Source: Galaxea fascicularis
Taxonomy: Eukaryota > Cnidaria > Anthozoa > Scleractinia > Euphylliidae
Length of the DNA stretch: 64,000 bases
Reading direction: 5' to 3'
NCBI GenBank assembly: GCA_948470475.1
Contig: OX419338.1
Coordinates: 26,254,880 to 26,318,879, forward strand
The notes beneath the pieces were generated by a model, which was not told the origin of the DNA, searched no databases, and saw only the letters and a program-made list of their open reading frames with translations. Position numbers and translations under genes: made by a program. Shown in pieces: positions 34,861-44,529 of this stretch (within the stretch, counting starts at the first letter, position 1; each line of letters opens with the position of its first letter).

Positions 34861-35571
34861 AACGAGCCAGAGGTTCTTAGCAACGACAAAAAGACCTCAG
34901 GATCGCGCTGAGATAGGGGGCAATTTGGCACCAATCTCAGCATTAAACCAGCGACTCTAGACATTGCAACGAAATTGAATAGCTTCTGGTACTTGTTTCT
35001 GATTGATACATGGGACGTGAAGTTTTATGCGCAGGTGTTATAATCCTAAAGCGTGAACGTTTGTTTATTGCGAGATTTTAATTACATTCTAGCTTTAGAC
35101 GTGCTACACACTCATGAAAAGTCGGTGACTGCGGGAACCGAAAACTGTGATAAGCTCTACGTAAGGGCTGCCAATATTTTTGTTTTGGTAAAATATCCTT
35201 CGGGAAGGATTTCTAACGACGCTTTCAACAAATTGTTTTCGAAGACTCGGCATCTTTTGGTTTATTTTTCGCAACATGAGAAAAACAGTCGGTTTTGTTT
35301 TGAGAGACAGAAATAGAGATATCTGCTTTTAGCTGATCGGAGTCATCAATTTAAGCGCATTTTCTGAAATCAAACATAAACTTGGAAATACGCCGGAAAA
35401 GGGAAATTATCCGAAAGCTTTCAATGACTTCTTTATTCTGCTATAGCAATCCATACAAATTAGTCTGTGTAAGCTTACACAAGCTTATATTCAAAAGGCT
35501 CTTTAACACTAAAAAAAATTTGTTTGACCATGTCTGCAGCACGAACAAAGCGTACATATACATGGACATTA
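34861..35571. other. No gene recognised
   Basis: AT-rich. Frames at 35053-35316 and 35382-35747 have no family resemblance, and the latter partly reads antisense through the 3'UTR of the adjoining non-LTR element. Confidence 0.4.
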
Positions 35572-36710
35572 CAGTTCAGTTCATTTTATTTGCTTTTATA
35601 AATTATAGTACTAAATTACATATAACTATCATACATTTAGCAGGCAGTCCAGGAAGCTATATGGTTTATTTAAAGGACTGCCTTAAGAAAAGGAGTAAAA
35701 AACTAGAATGTAAACTGTCAATGGCAGAAAAGACTGAAACTAAGTAAATAAATACAGAATTGATAATGAACCATGCGTTTAAGATAAAAGCAGCGCAGCA
35801 ACAACAGAAGCAAGCGTTAGCACTCTAATCCTTCGTGGAGCTGAAGAAAAAGAGGCTTGCAACTTGTCCTATTCCACTTATGTATGCCCTGAATTAGAGT
35901 CCCGTATGTAAACTGACCCTAGTCAGTAAAACATTAACCAGCATTGCCAGACTGGAACTCCGCCGCGTTTGAGGACACGAAGAATATGCAGCCTCTTTGA
36001 CGCCTTAGGCACAACGTCATTAATGTGCAAATCCCATTTGAGATTACTTTGAATTGTAACGCCCAAAACTTTATAAGCGTCAATTGACTCAAGGGCCTTC
36101 GTGTCTATGGCCAAGGCTGATGGGAGATGGTCCACGACTCTACGAAAACGCAAAGTCATCTCCTTGCACTTTTTGGGATTTAGAACCATATTGTTTGTAA
36201 CAGCCCAAGTGCTGATGTTATCAAGTTCAGATTGCAAAATTGACACCCCGCGTGCCGCTGCAAATTCTGATACTAAGTGATATCATTTACATACTTCCAG
36301 TATGAGCAACGCGGGGAAACCAATTTCAAATCATTAATCATTATTACAAAAAGGTATAGGACCCAATTTGGTCCCCTGAGGGACACCGGCACGCACCGGG
36401 AGCCAATTGGAGACGGTCTGTCCTAATCTGACACATTGCAACCGATCTGTTAGAAAACTGCAAATCCACGGTATGATAGAGCCATGCACCCCTAAGTCAA
36501 TTCGCTTCCTAAGAACGAAGGTATGGTCGATCCTGTCGAACGCCTTGCTAAAGTCAAGGAAGCAGGCTCTCAAATAACAACCAGTATTATCAAGCTCAGA
36601 AAGCCAGTTGTGGATAAGATCGAGTAAACAGGAAGTCGTAGAAGATCCTTTTTTATGCTTCAGTGTGTTGCCCTCCCTAATGGTCTGATAGGTCATCTCT
36701 ATGGCCCTGT
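35572..36710 (-). pseudogene. Non-LTR (L2/CR1-group) reverse transcriptase, 5'-truncated
   Basis: Read on the minus strand, 36696-36334 has FLDFSKAFDRIDH (first catalytic Asp of RT) and GVPQGTKLGP. A frame change follows, with a YVND box where YVDD/YADD is expected (near 36275), then 36246-35923 with NPKKCKEM and YKVLGVTI. The 3' end reads AAATAAAATGAACTGAACTG at 35595-35572, a TGAAC-type microsatellite tail used as 3' terminus by this family and shared with the fragment at 46.6 kb. The decayed YxDD box and frameshift mark it as dead. Confidence 0.8.
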
Positions 36711-36807
36711 AGGTAAGAAATGGTTATGATAATTATTTGTTTTGTCGTATAATTTATATTAATTTTATGTCATTCATGAAAACAGTTTTGAATATTTTTC
36801 TATTTTT

Positions 36808-37221
36808 CAAAAGGAAGGAGGCATGATGCAGGCATGCTGGCAGACTCACAACTCCTTAATGACCTTTAAGCTTTTGCTGACTCTCGTTCGGGGAATCCAT
36901 ACTGCATTTATGGTGATCCAGCATACAATTAAGGGTACAACTTCAACCCCTTTCAGGAATCGAGCCGTGACCCCTCAAATGATGGATTTCGACCAGTCGA
37001 TGGACAGTGTCAGAGAATCAGTAGAGTGGCTATTCAGTAATGTCAATAACTACTTCAAGTTTTTGGACTTTAAAAAAGACTTTAAAATTGGTCTCAGTAG
37101 TGCGGGTAAAATGTATGTGGTCAGTGCCCTACTTAGAAATGCCCTCACATGTCTCTATGGAAATCAGACATCAACTGTTTTTCAGCTGGAACCTCCTTCC
37201 TTAGAAGATTACTTTTCTTAA
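36808..37221 (+). pseudogene. PIF/Harbinger nuclease, C-terminal part
   Basis: The opening reads RHDAGMLADSQLLNDL in one frame (36820s) and then YCIYGDPAYN, the GDPAY box of Harbinger nucleases. From about 36960 the other frame continues with SVEWLFSNV, YFKFLDFKK and ALTCLYGNQTS to the stop at 37219-37221. Harbinger needs a partner Myb/SANT protein, and a fragment resembling one lies at 38.9-39.2 kb. The catalytic core upstream is missing and the frame is broken. Confidence 0.82.
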
Positions 37222-37224
37222 TAA

Positions 37225-37440
37225 CCTTTTTTTGATAACTTAGTTTTTATTAAATTAACATACATATACTAATATTTACATGCATATAGTATTACTCAAT
37301 ACAAAAACACACACACAGAAAGGTCATGCATACAAGGTATTTTGGTTTAAAGTTAGTTAAAAGATTCTAACTTAGTTTCGTAACTTTGTAACATAGGGCC
37401 TGGGCATTATGTACAGGGTTGTAGATCTACAACAGAAGAG
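37225..37440. other. No gene; short AC-rich repeat
   Basis: AT-rich spacer with an ACACACAC tract near 37308. Confidence 0.4.
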
Positions 37441-38293
37441 CCTGTAAAATTAAACGAAAGCTTTTCACGAACAAAAGCAGTGCGACCTTCGTTCAGGATA
37501 GCGCACTAGCTCATACGGCGAAAGCAACCCAGCGGTGGTGCAAGAGAAACCAAAAAAGATGAGTGGCCAGCAAATTCACCTGGTGTTAACCCCATTGAGA
37601 ACCTATGGAGTATCATTGACGAAGCCGCCGACCGGTTGGCTCAGTTGGTAGAGCGCCGGACTACCGTGCGGAAGGTCGTGGGTTCAAAGCCCCGGCCGGA
37701 CCAACACTCAGGGTCTTTAAATAACTGAGGAGAAAGTGCTTCCTTTGCAATGACATCTGCAAATAGTTAGACTTTCTAGTCTTCTCGGATAAGGACGATA
37801 AACCGGAGGTCCCGTCTCACAACTCTCCATAATTAATTCTGTGGGACGTTAAAGAACCACTAGGGACGTAACGAACCCTGGCTGTGGCCACCCCTAGTGC
37901 TGACCTATTCTATTTCAGTGTGTTTCATGGGTTGGTGCTTCATTAAGGGCTGTATATAGCCTGTTTCGCACCTTTCCCCTGGACTGATTTGTCCTAAAAA
38001 TACGTAAAGTAAAGTAAAGCTGCATACAGAGATCCGATCCCTAAGACGATGGGAGGACTAAAATCAAGGTTACGGCAAGCCTTGCGAAACATATCACTAG
38101 CAGGCCTAAGAGAGCTAGCTCGTTCCATGCCACAATGGCTCAAAAACGTTATACAGAAAAATGGGGGGGGGGGGGGCACTCTGGGTATTGATATTTCAAC
38201 AGTGATCAAAGGAAACAATGTACACAAAACTGGAAAACGTTCATTAACATCGGATTCCCAAAACTATCACTTATTTTTGAAACACCCTGTATA
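37441..38293 (+). pseudogene. Tc1/mariner transposase C-terminus with 3' TIR, split by a SINE
   Basis: Before the SINE, two frames give QDSALAHTAKATQRW (second catalytic Asp region) and WPANSPGVNPIENLWSIIDE (third catalytic region, where Asp in the usual SPDLNP is Gly). After it, RDPIPKTMGGLKSRLRQAL and SMPQWLKNVI continue the same protein. The element ends with a TIR reading GAAACACCCTGTA at 38280-38291 next to a TA target. The 5' half is missing, the key acidic residue is lost and the SINE interrupts the protein, so it is inactive. Confidence 0.82.
37625..38017 (+). mobile_element. tRNA-derived SINE
   Basis: The head (37628-37702) is tRNA-like with an A box (TTGGCTCAGTTGGTAGAGCG) and a B box (GGTTCAAAGCC), but the anticodon stem and loop are imperfect. 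The body has GGATAAGGACGATAAACCGG and GGGACGTTAAAGAACCAC segments of the kind seen in many invertebrate SINEs, and the tail is a short AAAGT repeat. It interrupts a Tc1 transposase codon run, with AAGC flanking on both sides as a minimal target duplication. It would be copied by a LINE reverse transcriptase. Confidence 0.85.
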
Positions 38294-38840
38294 ATGTGTA
38301 AAATCTCAGCAAATGAGAATTCAAAATGAGGTTTAATTTTACCAACATGCTTTTTGTACACTGTTACACTAATGCCAGATTCACACTATCTACAAAAAAT
38401 GCCAACACAACAGCATGGACAAAAAAAAAAAAAAATGTTCTCTTCAAGTCATTATCTCACTAAGTTGCAAGTGTGAACCAGGCTTAAGGCTGTAGATAAG
38501 AGGGGAAAAATACCTCCCATACAAAAGTAAACAAGTGAAGTATGATTTTTGTACTGAAATAAAGAAACACGTTTCCTGCATCACAACATCATGTTGAAAA
38601 ACAGTGTAAAATATTTGTTAACTATACTTCCTACATAGTTCAACAAAGTTCAAGTAACGCCAGTACCGGTCAGCGGTACCTGAGTTGTGCATGCTCTTTA
38701 CCTGTTGTTGTTAGCGTGGCGTCCGCCATATTCGCTCTGTTATTCGGCCGATTACAGTTCCTCTGTTGCGATTAAAGCCTTACACGGACCGGTCGTGTCT
38801 TGGTTCTTGCGTTATCTTCTTTACTGGCGTAAATTAATGC
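38294..38840. other. No gene recognised
   Basis: AT-rich spacer. Around 38640-38830 there is GC-richer sequence (CCAGTACCGGTCAGCGGTACC onward) without a recognisable frame. Confidence 0.4.
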
Positions 38841-39178
38841 TTAACATAGTTTGGGTTTCCAAAAGAAGGGGTTTCTAAGATTGATACTCTCCTTAAGTGC
38901 AACCTGTTTTAAGAATAGTTTCCAAAATCTTGAGGAGACTTGTGATAGACATTTTGTGAATGTAGCATTTTCCAATAAAGCCATTAATGACTGATTCTGT
39001 TGTTGTACCATCATCATCATTTCTAATTGCTGCTTGTGCATTTGATTCTGCTGATCCATCAACATCTACTGTTCATTTTTCTTGAACTCCATTTCATCCT
39101 TCCTCAGTTTACTTTCTAACTCAAACTTCTCCTTGAGGTATTCAACAGCATCCGAACTTCTTCTCTTCCCTCTTTTAC
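38841..39178 (-). pseudogene. Coiled C-terminus of a Myb/SANT-like, Harbinger-partner protein
   Basis: On the minus strand the frame reads EYLKEKFELESKLRKDEMEF, meets an in-frame TAG (39068-39070), and continues MLMDQQNQMHKQQLEMMMMV with a QQQNQSLMALLEN end. This Glu/Lys then Gln/Met-rich helix is typical of the tail of the Myb/SANT proteins that accompany Harbinger transposons. The DNA-binding half is absent. Low complexity makes family assignment tentative. Confidence 0.5.
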
Positions 39179-39183
39179 TGCCG

Positions 39184-39720
39184 GAGACAACAAAATTTCA
39201 CTACTTTTGAACAAAACGAGCTGCAGTCGCTCGCTTTTCTCCTTTGCCCATGGCCCAGCAGTAAAAAGATGACAAAAAAAACACACCGCACGGCTCTGGA
39301 TTCAACGATAATTTGTAGTTGAGGATTCGTTCCATGAAAAGTTGCTGTACTCGGATAAGTAGCTATATTTAACGCGGTAAATTTTCTGGCAATTTTGCAA
39401 CAGAAAAATGTGACCTCCTCGTGAGGCGAATCTCCTTTCACTTTTTGCCAGTTCAGTTTCGTAATAGCCTTAATCTTAATCTTGCAGAAATTCGGATTAC
39501 GCTTTGAAACAAGTTTGGGTGGACTTTTCCAACTGTGAGTTCTAGTGTGAAAGTGTTATCTGATAGTTTAATTAATTTGGTGGACGACAGGGGAGGGGAA
39601 CGGCTTAATACCAAATTACCACACTTCCTCTCTATTCTTTTCCCATTCCTCCTTTTTTCTTTTAACAAATGCCAAACAATCTGAAGCTCTTCCTTAAATC
39701 TTTTTGACTATGTACACCAT
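39184..39720 (+). pseudogene. Relic of a third GFP-like gene: end of exon 5 plus 3'UTR
   Basis: 39193-39264 aligns with the last coding exon of the two intact fluorescent-protein genes: CACTACTTTTGAACAA, then CTTTTCTCCTTTGCCCATGG and CAGCAGTAA. A one-base loss around 39225 shifts the frame, so the catalytic-Glu region and the PLPMAQQ end are out of register. Similarity continues through the 3'UTR (CTTTCACTTTTTGCCAGTT at 39436, AACAATCTGAAGCTCTTCC at 39676). It sits on the plus strand, the same orientation as the gene at 47.7 kb. No exon 1-4 sequence was found upstream. Confidence 0.8.
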
Positions 39721-40870
39721 CTTGAGAGCCCCTACAAAGTAATAACCGAGACCAAGGTCGCACGAATATTTTGAGGTGTATGCAACGCGTCAATTACACT
39801 TGCAATTCTTTGCACTATCACTGGAAGCTAATTTCGGTTTCCTAAAGAAGGATATCTGTTTACTAACGCAATGTTCAGATTTTTCTGCTAAATTTCTTTT
39901 ATAACAAGAAAAATAAATTTCATTCCATCGCTTTCAAGCTTCTGTTCCTTTCTTTGTTAAAAATCTTCGTTGGTCTCATTTGTCTTTCCAATTAACCACA
40001 GTCTCGAAAGATACCTTTCAATTATTGTTAAAGTTGAGACGACATTTGGTAAAGAAAACTTGGCCTTTTCATCACGAGATTCTACGAAAGCTTCGCATGT
40101 GACGAGATTATCCATGGAAAAGACCTCATGGTTCAACTCTGAAAATAGTGTTTTACGGCGGTGGGATATTTGTGGCAAGCGGGCTCTTTCGTACTCCCCC
40201 CAAATATGTGAGACCCTAAGCGAACCGGAAAACCAAAAAGTGACAATACAGAAAATTGTTAGATTTGATTGAAGAAATGACGATTTCTCCTCCAAAATCC
40301 AATTTCAAGCAAAGCCACGTGGGTAATATAGCCGTAAAAGATACTGAAAAGGCATACTGTGAATTGGATTCTGAAGAAGTTCAATGTCAGCGGCCGTAAT
40401 GTGCTTCCTTCTGGTCTTTACGTTAAAAACGTCTACAATCTGTCAAAGGTCTTGCGGGTTTGTGCTGCCGGATGGAAAAGCTAACAAATAAAATCCCTGA
40501 AGAGCTTCTTGCGACTAAAAGAATACCGAGGACACACAGCAGAGTATTAGTTTTCACTTCTATTTCCCTCAATCACTTTCACTTTCTATTTTCTCATTTT
40601 CACGCGTTTATCTTTAGCGCTTAATTTCGGCTTCGCGAGTTAGCAAATACTAAATTAAACGCGTTATCTAACTGATTTAATCCTAATGTTTTAAAACTGT
40701 ACCTATTTGTCAGTATAGAAGTTATTTATTTAATCTCCTTTTAATCTACCGATTTATACTCGGTGATTTTGCTTCTCTTCTTACTTTCGCATTTTCTTGG
40801 ACGAAAATCATCATTTACAAATTCGAAAGACTCCAATAATTAGATGATGTGGTCGCGATTGCTATCTTTC
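39721..40870. other. No gene recognised
   Basis: Overlapping open frames of about 100 codons lie on both strands at 39957-40295 but neither resembles a family, and they mirror each other. The rest is AT-rich. Confidence 0.4.
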
Positions 40871-40879
40871 AGAACTAAG

Positions 40880-41535
40880 TGGAGTACGATCGTCCAGGTG
40901 AGTGTAGTCCTGAGATGAGGACTGTTTGAGGTGACATTGACTGACGTTTCGACAACCTGAGCGGAAGTCATCGTCAGAGTCAAGTGATATGTGTAACGTC
41001 AGTAGATGGTATAAATACTCTGGTCGTTGATGTGATTGGTAAACGGAGTCGTGCTGTTATTGGTCGACTGTCAGTTAAGTCTAGTTTTCATTGGCTGTGA
41101 AGACTGTACACAGTGATTGGTGCGTTTCGATCCGTCTTTTGTTAGTCCAATGTGTGTACGTGTATTGTTAGTGAAATTAGTCGGTCTGTTGTTTGTCTGT
41201 TGTAAGGAGTGATTGGTGCGTTTCGATCCGTCTTTTGTAGGCTAATGTCTGTACGTGTGTTGCTGTCGGTCAGTCTGTTGTTTGTCCGTTGTTTAAGTCG
41301 TCGACAAGTCGTTTGTAAGGTGCGGGAAATTGTAGGCAACGGTTAAGTGGTGTCTGTTCTAAGTTAGTGAACCAGCTTTCCAGTACGATCCGTCGGTAGT
41401 AATTAGTACTGTATGTAACGCATTCAGCAGAGTCCCAGTCCTTTCTGTGGTTTATCTGTAAGTGGTGTTCAGCAATGTTATTGTTGAGGTCACCATTTCT
41501 CGTCGCTCGTTTGTGTTCAGTGCATAACCTAACGT
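40880..41535 (-). pseudogene. Penelope-like element: 3' part of GIY-YIG domain and terminal repeat
   Basis: From 41535 on the minus strand the frame starts EHKRATRNGDLNNNIAEHH and continues through DWDSAECVTYSTN and LESWFTNLEQTPLNRC, the second half of the GIY-YIG endonuclease found at the C-terminus of Penelope-like retroelements. About 300 bp of untranslated sequence follows, then the terminal repeat with a hammerhead motif. The first half of the same domain lies next to it in the opposite orientation, so the copy was broken and inverted at about 41537. Confidence 0.8.
40937..40983 (-). ncRNA. Hammerhead ribozyme motif of a Penelope-like element
   Basis: On the minus strand the parts are, in order: TTGACT (40983-40978), CTGACGA (40977-40971, matching core CUGANGA), a 20-nt stem-loop GACTTCC...GGTTGTC, GAAAC (40950-40946), cleavage triplet GTC (40945-40943) and AGTCAA (40942-40937), which pairs with the opening TTGACT as stem I. 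Stem III is reduced to two base pairs (AC/GT) with no loop, which is the known peculiarity of hammerheads in Penelope-like elements, thought to work as dimers. All invariant core bases are present. Self-cleavage was not tested. Confidence 0.7.
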
Positions 41536-41544
41536 TACGAACAC

Positions 41545-41810
41545 CAACACGACCCCTGTCACTACAGCTACGATACCCTACATCAAAGGCACATCTGAAA
41601 CCATAGCATGCATCCTACAGCCCTACAACATCCGTGTTGCTCACAAACCCATCACCACTTTACGACAACTACTGACGAACGTTAAGGACAAAGAGGAACC
41701 AAAAGACAGACAAGGAGCAATTTACAAGATCAAATGCTGCGACTGCCAGGCCTGACTCCTATATCGGTGAGACCGGCAGAAACTTGAATGTAAGACTGAC
41801 TCATGATGGT
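41545..41810 (+). pseudogene. Penelope-like element: end of RT and start of GIY-YIG domain
   Basis: The plus strand encodes IPYIKGTSETIACILQPYNI, HKPITTLRQLLTNVKD and RQGAIYKIKCCDCQA, then after a +1 shift SYIGETGRNLNVRLT. This is the linker between reverse transcriptase and GIY-YIG and the GIY-YIG core itself (the I-Y and Y-I-G elements). The frame breaks at CCDCQA near 41754. It is the counterpart of the minus-strand half to its left. Confidence 0.8.
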
Positions 41811-41811
41811 T

Positions 41812-42290
41812 CAAGGAAGAGTATACATCACAAAATCAAGAATATCTCCGGAAATATTTCACTGATGCCATTCAAACTTGGAAGCAAAAATGTATGTCCG
41901 GTAAGATAAAAAGTGATATTCCCTATGAAGTTGCCATGGCAACAGTCTAGGCTTCAGGCCTTGTTTGCCAAGAACCATATATCCCCATGACCGGATGAGG
42001 GGTGACAGATGGTCATACTAAAAACACACGTGATGCTCTGATTACCTTACGTCTACTGACTAGCTCATCGTAAGTAAACAATGCTTGATTAACACAAAAA
42101 CTGGGGAAGTAAATCTCACATGAAATAAACTGGAAAGCCGAACTGTTGCCATGGTAACAGCACAGTGAGTGTCATTTTGTATCTCACCTGACATACATTA
42201 CTGGTACCAAGTTTGAATGGCATCAGTCAAATATTTCTAGAGATATTCTTGATTTTGTGATGCATATTCTTCCTTAAACCATTTATGAAA
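41812..42290. mobile_element. Foldback element with ~140-bp inverted arms
   Basis: The left arm (41812-41955) runs from GGAAGAGTATACATCACAAA through TGATGCCATTCAAACTTGG to GTTGCCATGGCAACAG. The same order appears inverted at 42290-42128. Arms are roughly 80-85% alike, with a spacer of about 170 bp. There is no coding frame, so this is a MITE-like or foldback element. It abuts the OB-fold relic and supplies the last codons of that open frame. Confidence 0.65.
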
Positions 42291-42785
42291 AAGCAAAAAA
42301 AACAAACAAAAAAACTTAACTAGCAAAAACTTAAATATCTCGGGAATGAAAGAAGATCTCTCGAAAAAGAAAGAGCCGTTCTTACTCAATTGTAAAGGCT
42401 TTTCAAATAAGCAAACGGAATTTCTTACTTCATAGTCGCTGTCAGTAGTTGTGGGACACTTCCTATAAAAGTGGCGCAGTTTACATTCTGTGAATGTGTA
42501 AAAATTGTCTTCTTCCACAGCAGTAATGTGTTCACCCTGTATAGACAAAGGGATAGACCCACTGTTATCTGCCAGGGTGGCATCGCGGACTGATTTGGTG
42601 GTTTTCTCCGAGGGGATGTGTGCTTCTCCTTTCCATTTAATAGTTCTACGTACATTGAAATTTCCGAAAATTGATTTCATCAGAGAGCTAACTGTGGTTA
42701 TCTCGAACGGGTCTTGTACTTCGAACTGAAAGGTGATGGAATGGAATTGTCCTGAAAAGCCATTTCTGCTCATTGACAATACCAC
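42290..42785 (-). pseudogene. OB-fold-like protein fragment (RPA-type)
   Basis: The minus-strand frame has IKWKGEAHIPSEK, then RDATLADNSGSIPLSIQGEHI, then YTFTECKLRHFY and CPTTTDSDYEV. The strand pattern (variable start, DATLxDxxGSIPLSIW-like core, YxFTxCxLRxF) is that of single-stranded-DNA-binding OB folds like replication protein A domains. The core Trp is Gln here. It probably belongs with the Cys-rich fragments just upstream (42953-43401) as one gene family I cannot name. The end of the frame runs into the foldback element, so the tail is not original. Confidence 0.45.
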
Positions 42786-42952
42786 GTGTAAAGTGAGAGT
42801 GATAACAACGAACTAAACTTTTTAAGCTGTACCAACTTACAATTGCCAACATTAATCTTGTCATACATTATTAGACCTGCCAATGCTTCAGGAGGAAGCT
42901 TAATGGAAAGGAACTTTGAATTAACTACACATGTTGTCAACGTTTCATTTGT

Positions 42953-43440
42953 CTAAAACCTACAATTACTGCACCTTAATTTTCCAGGCTGAGTATGCAT
43001 ACTCGCGACATACAAAGGCGATGAAATTTTGTCATGCCAAAACTTTTCCAACTCAGACTGTGATACATATGTCAAAAATATCTTAATGTTGAGGTTAACA
43101 TTTTTGTTACAATTTGGACAATAACTCTGAAACAATAGTTTTCTTTTTTAAAATTTGACTGAAACCGGCATTGCAATCCCTTGCCTGAAATGTGCTACAA
43201 TATTGTGTACACTGGTTCTCGTATACCATCAAGGAGGCTTGGATTTTTAACCTGATTTTGACAGTCTGACACAGAAGAGAACAACAACTCTGGAAATCCG
43301 CTTCGGTTAGTTAATTTCAATAAAACTGGCAAAAACAAATATCTAGACATTTCTAAAAAGCAATCTACTGCACAAGAATAAATGCCAGGTTGAACAAACA
43401 CGGCACAGAATTCATAAAATAACTCTTTTCAATTCTCTTG
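42953..43440 (-). pseudogene. Relic of an unassigned Cys-rich cnidarian protein family
   Basis: Three frames on the minus strand join into one protein-like series: FVQPGIYSCAVDCFLEMSRY with LLDGIREPVYTI (43401-43195), then STFQARDCNAGFSQILKKK (about 43190-43130), then SYCPNCNKNVNL with KLRCSNCRF (43130-42953). Two CxxC pairs suggest a metal site. A Cys in SCAVDCF and the later Cys/His-containing parts would fit a cysteine peptidase-like fold, but this is a guess. Two frameshifts separate the pieces. I recognise the pattern as recurrent in cnidarian predicted proteins but know no function. Confidence 0.4.
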
Positions 43441-44390
43441 TAGTTTTTTCATTTAAGGTAATTCCTCTGAAATAAAACTGACAATAGATTTTTGTTCAAA
43501 CTTCGTCCACTGAAAATTTATCGTATAAGAATATCAATTTTGAAATAATAAATGGAGGTGCCCGTGCTCATTAAAGAGCAGAGGGGCGTTGAAAATGCCC
43601 CATTTTGTCATTATTTAATGCTTATTTTAAGAACGCATTCCAAGTTATTGCAAAATCTTTGTGAGCCCAAACTCATGAAAACACGCCTTAAAACTACAGT
43701 CAATACATTGTGTCAGACACAAATAAACATTTTAAGCTGGACTTAGACTGAAAGCTGAATCCTTGATTAAAAATTTGAACCAAATTGCTTGCCATGGTTA
43801 TCACACTGCAAAATAGAGAAGACCATAGTGTAGCCACTATTTTCCTTATTTATTCAATTTTCAACAATAGAAATCAGATCAGTCTTTTCTCACGCAAAGC
43901 TTATGATTAGCTGATTAAAATGACAGAAAAAAAAATAGGATACCCGTGCTCGTTAGTGAGTTATAACTATTTTTCCACTGAAAGAGCTCAATATCAAGGC
44001 AAATCTGCCATGCCGGTTTTCAATGTGCACGTGCACGAACGCGCGCTAATGACGCCATAAATTATGCGCAGTAAGGATGCGCCATGCAAATGTGAGGAAT
44101 CACCTTAAGCTTAAATGGATTCAATTGTGTCCTACTTCTTACACAAAAGGTAAACGACGTGAGATAAAAGCAGGCATATAAACCGTGGATCCTTACCTTA
44201 TATGCAACGACTTTCACAGTTTTCACAATACAGTTCTGATTTCCGGGAAGTTTCTAAAATATACAGCAAACGATTTCGTAAGAGGAATAAACTTAAGTTC
44301 TACCTGCGAAAACAACACTCGAACACACATCTAACTTCTTTCAAATTAGTTCTTGACCAAGCAATGATTAGCTCAAATGACTGTAGTAAC
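43441..44390. other. No gene recognised
   Basis: AT-rich intergenic sequence with a GTGCACGTGCAC palindrome at about 44024-44035. The frames at 43552-43746 and 44202-44402 are unremarkable. Confidence 0.4.
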
Positions 44391-44392
44391 TA

Positions 44393-44525
44393 CTATGTTT
44401 GATGTTCACTTGTTTGTTTAGCAAAACTTTCTTGTTTGTTGATTGAGTCTATCAATCCTCCAAAGCGAGTTGTGTAGGTCAAATCGCTTCCAGTCACAAA
44501 CTTGTAGCTGATGTTGAACACGTGC
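44393..44525 (-). other. Candidate terminal exon of an unknown gene
   Basis: On the minus strand a TTTTCGCAG acceptor precedes 44525. The frame then reads HVFNISYKFVTGSDLTYTTR and FGGLIDSINKQ to a TAG at 44395-44393. The peptide is not low-complexity and could be a last exon, but no matching upstream exon was found and chance is possible. Confidence 0.2.
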
Positions 44526-44529
44526 CTGC

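Noticed and set aside
37628..37702. tRNA-like sequence considered as a functional tRNA gene
   Set aside because: The anticodon arm is imperfect, there is no T-run terminator, and it continues into a SINE body with an AAAGT tail.
39957..40295. Overlapping 100-112 codon frames on both strands
   Set aside because: Mirror frames without family resemblance; open by chance.
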